Shown: positions 1-4,592 of the stretch, one piece after another
How the letters are laid out: the number at the start of each line of letters is the position of its first letter
Position numbering within the stretch: the first letter of the stretch is position 1
DNA from: Nitrosomonadales bacterium
GTDB lineage: Bacteria > Pseudomonadota > Gammaproteobacteria > Burkholderiales > Sulfuricellaceae
Direction of reading: 5' to 3'
NCBI GenBank assembly: GCA_003104895.1
Contig: PQAG01000046.1
Coordinates: forward strand, 2,947 to 8,285
Length of the DNA: 5,339 nucleotides
Program-made: the position numbers and the translations under genes
Notes under the pieces: model-generated
Seen by the model: the letters and a program-made list of their open reading frames with translations, nothing else
Told to the model about the DNA's origin: nothing
Database searches by the model: none

Positions 1-222
1 CTCAGCACCAACACCTTCTACATGTTTTACCTGTCGCTGACGATCTTCCATTTCATGCACGTCATTCTCGGCATGGTGATCCTGGCAGCAGTGATGTTCA
101 AGGCGCAGCGCGGCGGCTATACTGCGTCCAGCCACACCGGCGTGGAAACCGGCGCCTCCTACTGGCACATGGTGGACCTGCTGTGGATCATCCTGTTCCC
201 GCTGGTATATGTGATTCGATAA
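1..222 (+). CDS. norE: NorE-like cytochrome c oxidase subunit III family protein (3' end only)
   Basis: This is the C-terminal 73 residues of a protein that begins before the window. The reading frame is open from base 1 and ends at TAA 220-222. The fragment shows the last two transmembrane helices of the COX3/NorE family: a histidine-rich helix with HFMHVILG, then a short polar loop, then the signature GVETGASYWHMVDLLWI, in which the Glu and the YWH-VD residues are conserved in heme-copper oxidase subunit III. In denitrifiers NorE is an inner-membrane accessory protein that is not part of the purified NorCB complex but supports nitric oxide reduction. The short size of the visible part cannot exclude a true oxidase subunit III. 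The immediate neighbours, a COX IV/NorF-like gene and norQ, favour NorE. The stop is 12 bases before the likely norF ATG. Confidence 0.8.
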   Translation, partial: LSTNTFYMFYLSLTIFHFMHVILGMVILAAVMFKAQRGGYTASSHTGVETGASYWHMVDLLWIILFPLVYVIR

Positions 223-234
223 CGAGTATTGAAC

Positions 235-507
235 ATGGACACTAAACCCCGCTTCATCCGCCCCTGCACCCGCGTCTGGCTGGCGCTGATGATCCTCACG
301 TTCACCACTTACGCCATAGGCGAAGCCGGCTGGAGCGGCACCGCCGTCATGCTCATCGTACTCGGCACCGCCGTGGTCAAGGTGGAAATGGTGGCCAATT
401 ACTTCATGGGCCTGCGCCGCACCCGCTGGCTGTGGCGCGGCATCATGCTGGGCTGGCTGCTGCTGGTGTCTTCGCTGATTACCATCGCTTATCTGAAAAC
501 GGTCTAG
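235..507 (+). CDS. norF: NorF-like / prokaryotic cytochrome c oxidase subunit IV family protein
   Basis: This encodes a small membrane protein of 90 residues with three predicted helices (about residues 13-29, 34-48 and 69-87). The stretch VVKVEMVANYFMGLRR (about 47-62) matches the K-x-x-x-V-x-x-x-FM-x-LR signature of the bacterial COX4/NorF family, followed by a basic turn and a final hydrophobic helix. NorF is an inner-membrane accessory factor needed for full nitric oxide reductase activity; its exact task is unsettled. I chose ATG 235; an in-frame TTG at 229 would add only Met-Asn. No strong Shine-Dalgarno is visible, so translation may be coupled to norE, whose stop lies just upstream. 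An oxidase subunit IV is the alternative, less likely beside norQ. Confidence 0.75.
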   Translation: MDTKPRFIRPCTRVWLALMILTFTTYAIGEAGWSGTAVMLIVLGTAVVKVEMVANYFMGLRRTRWLWRGIMLGWLLLVSSLITIAYLKTV

Positions 508-546
508 CAGACGCATGCCCTTTTGAGTTAGTCTAAAACAGAAATA

Positions 547-615
547 AACCACGAGGCACACGGGGAGCACGGGGAAAACCCTTAACCCCCCGTGAGCCCC
601 GTGCTCCCCGTGGTT
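547..615. repeat. Imperfect palindromic intergenic repeat element upstream of norQ
   Basis: A perfect 16-base inverted repeat (559-574 CACGGGGAGCACGGGG, and its reverse complement at 597-612) surrounds a 22-base loop. The symmetry extends further if a 9-base block at 553-561 is treated as an insertion in the left arm: AACCAC (547-552) then pairs with GTGGTT (610-615) and GGGGAGCACGGGG (562-574) with 597-609. The left arm is built from tandem units of about 9 bases of the form CACGGGGAG. The layout resembles the 'CCACGGGGAGCACGGGG'-type extragenic repeats common in betaproteobacterial genomes. It fills most of the 127-base gap between norF and norQ and would form a long RNA hairpin. No T-run follows, so it is not a classical intrinsic terminator. 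Function is unknown; it may stabilise the mRNA or separate norEF from norQ expression. Confidence 0.75.
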
Positions 616-634
616 AACTTTCCGGCGACTGAAG

Positions 635-1417
635 ATGAACGATCTACCTTTCTACAAACCCCACGGCAACGAAATCGAGCTGTTCGAGCACGCCTACCGC
701 AACCATCTGCCGCTCCTGATCAAGGGCCCCACCGGCTGCGGCAAGACGCGCTTCGTGGCACACATGGCGAGCCGGCTCGGACTGCCGCTCTACACCGTGG
801 CCTGCCACGACGACCTCACTGCGGCCGACCTGGTGGGGCGCCATCTGATCGGCGACGGCGTGACCTACTGGAACGACGGCCCGCTCACCCGCGCCGTGCG
901 CGAAGGCGGCATCTGCTACCTGGATGAAGTGGTGGAAGCGCGCAAGGACACCACCGTGGTGCTGCACCCGCTGTCCGACGACCGGCGCATCCTTCCCATC
1001 GAGCGCACCGGGGAAATCCTCGAAGCGCCGCCGGAATTCATGCTGGTGGTGTCCTACAACCCCGGCTACCAGAATTTCCTCAAGGGCATGAAGCCCAGCA
1101 CGCGCCAGCGTTTCGTCAGCCTGCGCTTCGATTTCCCGGAGTCGGAGCTGGAGCAGCAGATCGTCGTGGGCGAAACCGGCGCCGATGCCATGCTGTCCAA
1201 GAAATTGGTTAACCTCGCCAACAGCCTGCGCGCGCTCAAGGAGCACGATCTGGAAGAGGCTGCCAGCACCCGCCTGCTGGTCTATACCGCGGCCCTGATC
1301 GGCAGCGGATTCGACCCGGTGGAGGCCTGCCGCGCCGCGCTGGTGGAGCCGCTCACCGACGACGAGGAAACAGCGGAAGCGCTGATGGAGATCGTCTATG
1401 CCAGCTTCGGCAGATGA
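635..1417 (+). CDS. norQ: NorQ/CbbQ-type MoxR-family AAA+ ATPase
   Basis: This 260-residue protein is a full-length member of the NorQ/NirQ/CbbQ/GpvN group of AAA+ ATPases. Visible motifs are Walker A GPTGCGKT (31-38), Walker B ICYLDE (93-98), a sensor-1 Asn in SYNPGYQ (N142) and the arginine pair in STRQRF (R157, R159). The C-terminal part (about 175-259, ending EALMEIVYASFGR) corresponds to the CbbQ C-terminal domain. NorQ works in the cytoplasm as a hexameric ATPase, normally with the VWA-domain protein NorD, to activate nitric oxide reductase, probably by helping insertion of the non-heme iron. ATG 635 is preceded by only a weak ribosome site (GAAG), and the N-terminus MNDLPFYKPHGNEIELFE is normal for the family. 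The downstream gene overlaps its end. NirQ or CbbQ are alternatives by sequence; norE and norF alongside support NorQ. Confidence 0.88.
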   Translation: MNDLPFYKPHGNEIELFEHAYRNHLPLLIKGPTGCGKTRFVAHMASRLGLPLYTVACHDDLTAADLVGRHLIGDGVTYWNDGPLTRAVREGGICYLDEVVEARKDTTVVLHPLSDDRRILPIERTGEILEAPPEFMLVVSYNPGYQNFLKGMKPSTRQRFVSLRFDFPESELEQQIVVGETGADAMLSKKLVNLANSLRALKEHDLEEAASTRLLVYTAALIGSGFDPVEACRAALVEPLTDDEETAEALMEIVYASFGR

Positions 1418-1877
1418 CAGCAGCCCCCTCCCCCACCCCTCTCCCAACGGGAGAGGGGAACCATCCCAGCCTTCTCCCGGAGGGAGAAGGCTGGGGGATG
1501 AGGGCCCGCCCGGACAGACGCTCGCGGTAGCCGCGGAAGGGCTTTACATCGCCAACCTCCTGCTGGCGCCCGGACTGTGCTTCATCATCCTGCTGCGCCT
1601 GTATTTCAGGCACCGCGCATCCGCCCCCGCGCTGGCCGTGTGCCACCTCAGGCAGACCGTGAGCGCCAGCATCTGGGCCGGCGTCCTGCTGGTGATCGCC
1701 AACCTCGCCATCTTCCTGCTCGGCGGCTACACCTCGGCCAATACCTGGACCGTGGCCATCATCTACTTCACCACCTGCCATTCCACCCTGGTGCTGCTGG
1801 GCATTCTCGGCCTGGCCAAGGCGATGGCGGGACAGAACTATGTCTTTCCGCTGATCGGCCGGCGCTGCAATGGATAA
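1398..1877 (+). CDS. Small three-helix membrane protein (DUF4870/Tic20-like), N-terminus altered by a repeat element
   Basis: This encodes 159 residues. The core (about 42-153) has three hydrophobic helices near 48-70, 90-108 and 117-139. CHLRQT follows the first helix, and KAMAGQNYVFPLIG closes the protein. The H-x-RQ after helix 1 and the KA-x-x-G-x-x-Y-x-(F/Y)PL ending resemble DUF4870/Tic20-like membrane proteins; this is pattern recognition, not a search. Function is unknown; position suggests a part in nor assembly or electron supply. ATG 1398 lies inside norQ with GGAG seven bases upstream (1387-1390), overlapping norQ by 20 bases. The only other in-frame ATG is far downstream (codon 143), and no GTG/TTG start was seen before the first helix. 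Residues about 10-36 (HPSPNGRGEPSQPSPGGRR region) are encoded by the palindromic repeat at 1424-1506 and look non-native. The end overlaps the next gene by eight bases. Confidence 0.65.
   Translation: MPASADDSSPLPHPSPNGRGEPSQPSPGGRRLGDEGPPGQTLAVAAEGLYIANLLLAPGLCFIILLRLYFRHRASAPALAVCHLRQTVSASIWAGVLLVIANLAIFLLGGYTSANTWTVAIIYFTTCHSTLVLLGILGLAKAMAGQNYVFPLIGRRCNG
1424..1506. repeat. Double-hairpin palindromic repeat (CCCTCTCCC...GGGAGAGGG type) inside a reading frame
   Basis: Two adjacent perfect hairpins are visible. The first has 10-base arms at 1436-1445 (CCCCTCTCCC) and 1449-1458 with loop AAC. The second has 14-base arms at 1465-1478 (CCCAGCCTTCTCCC) and 1482-1495 with loop GGA. Outer CCCTC (1426-1430) and GAGGG (1500-1504) can close the pair. 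This build is that of the dispersed 'ccctctccc-ggggagaggg' extragenic repeats found in many beta- and gammaproteobacteria. Such elements normally sit between genes; this one begins seven bases after the norQ stop and is read through by the next gene's frame. Ends are approximate. Confidence 0.85.
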
Positions 1878-2832
1878 AATCCAGCGCAACCGCCTGCTCG
1901 CGCAGGCCGGATTTTTCATCCTGTTCCTGCTGGCGCCGGTGTTCGACTTGTTCCGCCTCGACCTCAACCTCAAGCACTTCTTCTTTCTCGGCATGCACTG
2001 GACGCTGGGCCTGGATGATTTTGCCGCCAGGAAAATCGACGCCACCCAGGCCGCCATCAACATCGTGCTGCGCGGGGGCCTGCCGATTCTCGGCACCATT
2101 GCGCTGGGCGTATGGATTTCCTGGAAATACGGCCGCCTCTACTGCGGCTGGCTATGCCCGCATTTCTCGGTGGTGGAGACCATCAACCAGCTGATGCGCC
2201 GCGCCACGGGTAAGCAGAGCCTGTGGGACCATCACGCGCTGCCGGAAAAAAATGCCGACGGCTCCATCACCAGGGCCAACCCGCTGTACTGGCTGGTGCT
2301 GCTGCCGCTGGTGACCGCCTTCGCCTTTTTGTGGGCCGTCGCCCTGCTGACCTACCTGCTGCCCCCGGCGGAAATTTACGGCAACCTGTGGCGGGGGGCG
2401 CTCACTGCCAACCAGGCCCGCTTCATTGGTATCGGCACTTTCCTGTTCTTTGTCGAATTCATGTTCGCGCGCCACCTGTTCTGCCGCTATGCCTGTGCCA
2501 TCGGCCTGTTCCAGTCTCTGGCCTGGATGGGCAACCGCAAGGCCATGGTGATCGGTTTCGACCGGCGCCGCGCGGCCAGCTGCATCGGCTGCAACGCCGC
2601 CTGCGACAATGTCTGCCCGATGCGCATCAGGCCGCGCAGCATCAAACGCCTGATGTTCACCTGCACCCAGTGCGGGCAATGCGCCAACGCCTGCTCGCAG
2701 GTGCAGGCCAGCAACCCGCAAGGTCAGCTGCTGAAATGGGTGGAACACGAATGCGCGCTCGACAAGTCGGCACGGGATTTCGGCCACCACATCGACATCC
2801 CGGAGCATTGTTACCGCAAGGAGAGCAAATAG
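1870..2832 (+). CDS. NapH/CcoG-like membrane 4Fe-4S protein
   Basis: This 320-residue protein has about four membrane helices (near 10-28, 65-83, 140-163 and 186-203). Two C-x3-C motifs follow helices 2 and 4 (CGWLCPH, C92/C96; CRYACAIG, C205/C209), the arrangement seen in NapH, NosR and CcoG/RdxA proteins. A ferredoxin-like domain follows: CIGCNAACDNVCPM (C238, C241, C245, C249) and CTQCGQCANAC (C265, C268, C271, C275), enough for two 4Fe-4S clusters. The first set has C-x2-C-x3-C-x3-C spacing rather than the usual x2-x2-x3. Such proteins move electrons between the quinone pool or a cytoplasmic donor and periplasmic partners, or serve in metal handling. Here the nor context suggests electron delivery or maturation for NO reductase, which is inference. 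ATG 1870 overlaps the preceding stop by eight bases (ATGGATAA), so coupled translation is likely. I know no safe gene symbol. Confidence 0.8.
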   Translation: MDKIQRNRLLAQAGFFILFLLAPVFDLFRLDLNLKHFFFLGMHWTLGLDDFAARKIDATQAAINIVLRGGLPILGTIALGVWISWKYGRLYCGWLCPHFSVVETINQLMRRATGKQSLWDHHALPEKNADGSITRANPLYWLVLLPLVTAFAFLWAVALLTYLLPPAEIYGNLWRGALTANQARFIGIGTFLFFVEFMFARHLFCRYACAIGLFQSLAWMGNRKAMVIGFDRRRAASCIGCNAACDNVCPMRIRPRSIKRLMFTCTQCGQCANACSQVQASNPQGQLLKWVEHECALDKSARDFGHHIDIPEHCYRKESK

Positions 2833-2877
2833 GCCGGGCAATGCCGGCTCATTCCGGAAACAGCGGACGGGTGCCGG

Positions 2878-2886
2878 TGTTATAAT
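2878..2886 (+). promoter_or_regulatory. Extended -10 promoter for the secreted OB-fold gene
   Basis: TGTTATAAT matches the sigma-70 extended -10 consensus TGnTATAAT exactly. No good -35 hexamer is found 16-18 bases upstream, which fits an extended -10 promoter. Transcription would start near 2892-2894, leaving a 5' leader of about 40 bases before ATG 2935. Confidence 0.65.
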
Positions 2887-2888
2887 CC

Positions 2889-2905
2889 CATAAGGCATTC
2901 TTATG
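2889..2905. promoter_or_regulatory. Dyad symmetry overlapping the predicted transcription start (possible operator or leader hairpin)
   Basis: CATAAGGCATTCTTATG has perfect six-base arms (CATAAG/CTTATG) around GCATT. An overlapping alternative dyad, GGCAT-TCTT-ATGCC (2894-2907), is also present. It lies directly after the -10 box, across the expected +1. That position suits a repressor site or a short hairpin at the mRNA 5' end. It does not match the FNR/NnrR consensus (TTGAT-N4-ATCAA), and the regulator is unknown. Confidence 0.4.
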
Positions 2906-2934
2906 CCAATTTCCAAACACACACAGGAGCTTTC

Positions 2935-3312
2935 ATGAAGATTCTATCCCTCGCCTCCGCCGGGCTCATTGCTGCGCTGGCACTGGCCTCATCCGGCGCA
3001 TCCGCCGCGGAAGCCAATCTAAAGACCGTCGCGGCCCTGCACCAGAACAAGGCGGCCCTCGCCGGCCAGACGATCCGCGCCCAGGGCAAGGTAGTGAAGG
3101 TCAACAACAACATCATGGGACGCAACTTCGTTCATGTGCAGGACGGCACGGGTGACGCCAGCAGCAATGACCTGATCGTCACCAGCAAGCAAACCGCCGC
3201 TGTCGGTGACCAGGTCACCATTTCCGGCGTGGTAGTGGTAAACCGGGACTTTGGCAGCGGCTATTCCTACCCCCTGCTGATTGAAGAAGCCAGCATCACG
3301 CCGAAGAAATAA
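2935..3312 (+). CDS. Small secreted OB-fold-like protein
   Basis: This 125-residue protein has a clear Sec signal peptide: MK start, hydrophobic stretch 3-20, and cleavage likely after A22-S23-A24. The mature part of about 100 residues reads as an all-beta OB-fold-like domain: LAGQTIRAQGKVVKVNNNIMGRNFVHVQDGTG (about 42-73), DLIVTSKQTAAVGDQVTISGVVVVNRDFGSGYSYPLLIEEA. The GRNFVHVQDGTG and VGD-V-G-V--DFG-GY motifs match a family often annotated as NrfJ-related or nucleic-acid-binding OB-fold proteins. With a signal peptide it should act in the periplasm, and true nucleic-acid binding is doubtful. A strong AGGAG (2925-2929) sits five bases before ATG 2935. It has its own promoter, so it is probably not part of the nor operon transcript alone. 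It is convergent with metK, 39 bases away. Its role is unknown; a link to N-oxide metabolism is only suggested by location. Confidence 0.75.
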   Translation: MKILSLASAGLIAALALASSGASAAEANLKTVAALHQNKAALAGQTIRAQGKVVKVNNNIMGRNFVHVQDGTGDASSNDLIVTSKQTAAVGDQVTISGVVVVNRDFGSGYSYPLLIEEASITPKK

Positions 3313-3335
3313 GGACAGAGTATCTATCTGCGATG

Positions 3336-3384
3336 GATCAGGCAGCCTCGGTTAAGCAAGCTTGGCCAGTTTTTCTGCCTGATC
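3336..3384. repeat. 10-base inverted repeat spanning the metK stop codon
   Basis: GATCAGGCAG (3336-3345) is exactly inverted as CTGCCTGATC (3375-3384), separated by 29 bases that include the metK stop (3352-3354). The right arm is the coding sequence for Asp-Gln-Ala near the metK C-terminus. It lies between two convergent genes and could form a stem in either transcript. No T-run follows on either strand, so it does not qualify as a standard rho-independent terminator. Confidence 0.5.
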
Positions 3385-4527
3385 AAGACGCTCCCAGGTG
3401 AAGTCCGGCTCTGCCCGTCCAAAATGCCCATAGGCGGCAGTCTGCCGATAGATGGGCCGCCTTAGATCAAGGCTGTCGATGATGCCGCGCGGCGTCAGTT
3501 TGAAGGTGCCGCGCACCATCGCTTCCAGCTTGTTATCCGGCACGGTTCCCGTGCCATAGGTTTCGATCAGCAGCGAGACCGGTTCCGCCACGCCGATGGC
3601 GTAAGCCAGCTGAACCAGGCAGCGTTTTGCATAGCCCGCGGCAACCAGATTCTTGGCAATATAGCGGGCCATGTAGGCTGCCGAGCGGTCCACCTTGGTC
3701 GGGTCTTTTCCGGAGAATGCCCCGCCGCCATGGGGGCAGGAACCGCCGTAGGTATCGGCGATGATCTTGCGCCCGGTCAGGCCCGTGTCGCCGTTCGGGC
3801 CGCCGATCTCGAACGGCCCGGCGGGGTTGACCCACAGCCTGAAACCCGGCGTGCGCAGTTCCAGCGGCACCAGCGGATCGACAATTTCCCGCGCGACTTC
3901 CTGCGCCACCCATGCAGGGTCAAGATCGCGCTCGATCTGCGTGGAGATCACCACGTTCTCGATGCCGGCCACTTTCTGTCCTTCGTAGGCCACCGTCACC
4001 TGGCTTTTGGCATCGGGGCGCAGCCACGGCAAGGCCCCGGATTTGCGCAGCGCGGCCTGTCTTTGCACCAGGCGGTGCGCCAGCCAGACCGGGTAGGGCA
4101 TGAGATCCGGCGTCTCGTCGCAGGCATAGCCGAACATCAGCCCCTGGTCGCCGGCGCCGATATCCCCGCCCGCCAGGGTGATGCCCTTGTGGATCTGGAT
4201 GGACTGGTGATTGAAGCGCACCTGCACCTCGCAGGCATCCGGGTCAATGCCGGTTCCGGCGTCGCGGTAACCGATGTCGCGCAGCACCTGGCGCGCGATC
4301 TCTTCGGCGCGGTTCTGGATTTCGCTGAACAGTTCCTTGCGCACCGTCTTGAACTCGCCGGCGATCACCACCAGCTTGTCGGCCACGAAAGTTTCGCAGG
4401 CCACCCTGGCCTCGGGCTCCTCGGCCAGAAAAGCATCCAGGATGGCATCCGAAATCTGGTCTGCGACCTTGTCCGGATGGCCCTCCGCGACGGATTCGGA
4501 GGTAAACAGATGGCGTCTGGTGTTCAT
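3352..4527 (-). CDS. metK: S-adenosylmethionine synthetase (methionine adenosyltransferase)
   Basis: This cytoplasmic enzyme makes S-adenosylmethionine from methionine and ATP, releasing phosphate and pyrophosphate. It has 391 residues, close to the usual 384 or so. Family hallmarks are HLFTSESVAEGHPDKVADQISDA (6-28), ACETF with E45, GAGDQGLMFGYA (124-135), LPWLRPDAKSQVTV, GGPNGDTGLTGRKI, GGGAFSGKDPTKVDRSAAY and a C-terminal TAAYGHFGR. Residues aligning with the known E. coli catalytic set (H17, D19, E45, Q108, D127, the LTGRK pair and the GKDPTKVD lysines) appear intact. Two places depart from the common form: GEFKT replaces GGEITT (57-61), and QSIQIHKGITLAGGD replaces the usual QSPDI region (108-122). 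I chose the start at 4527 (ATGAACACCAGACGC), preceded by AAAGGA with about nine bases spacing; the frame stays open further upstream but only as a shadow of the neighbouring gene. A methyltransferase gene in the same direction ends 65 bases upstream. No SAM or SAH riboswitch is recognisable in that gap. Confidence 0.95.
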   Translation of the reverse strand: MNTRRHLFTSESVAEGHPDKVADQISDAILDAFLAEEPEARVACETFVADKLVVIAGEFKTVRKELFSEIQNRAEEIARQVLRDIGYRDAGTGIDPDACEVQVRFNHQSIQIHKGITLAGGDIGAGDQGLMFGYACDETPDLMPYPVWLAHRLVQRQAALRKSGALPWLRPDAKSQVTVAYEGQKVAGIENVVISTQIERDLDPAWVAQEVAREIVDPLVPLELRTPGFRLWVNPAGPFEIGGPNGDTGLTGRKIIADTYGGSCPHGGGAFSGKDPTKVDRSAAYMARYIAKNLVAAGYAKRCLVQLAYAIGVAEPVSLLIETYGTGTVPDNKLEAMVRGTFKLTPRGIIDSLDLRRPIYRQTAAYGHFGRAEPDFTWERLDQAEKLAKLA

Positions 4528-4592
4528 TGATTCATTTCCTTTGGCCTTGAATTGTGTACATCGATCAACCTGACGAAAAAAGGTTCCTGCGC

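Noticed and set aside
644..1447. Long open frame antisense to norQ.
   Set aside because: It has no recognisable motifs and mirrors a GC-rich coding gene with clear AAA+ motifs; typical shadow frame.
1424..1506. CRISPR or insertion-sequence end for the double-hairpin region.
   Set aside because: There are no regularly spaced identical repeats with spacers, no transposase and no target duplication; it fits a small dispersed palindromic element.
2833..2850. Hairpin GCCGG-GCAATG-CCGGC just after the Fe-S protein gene as a terminator.
   Set aside because: The stem is five base pairs and no T-run follows; at most a weak structure.
3730..4530. Long + strand open frame over metK.
   Set aside because: It is antisense to a certain metK and has composition typical of a shadow frame (Ala/Gly/His/Arg-rich, no domain).
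4528..4592. SAM or SAH riboswitch in the metK leader.
   Set aside because: The gap is only 65 bases and shows none of the conserved stems or motifs I would recognise.
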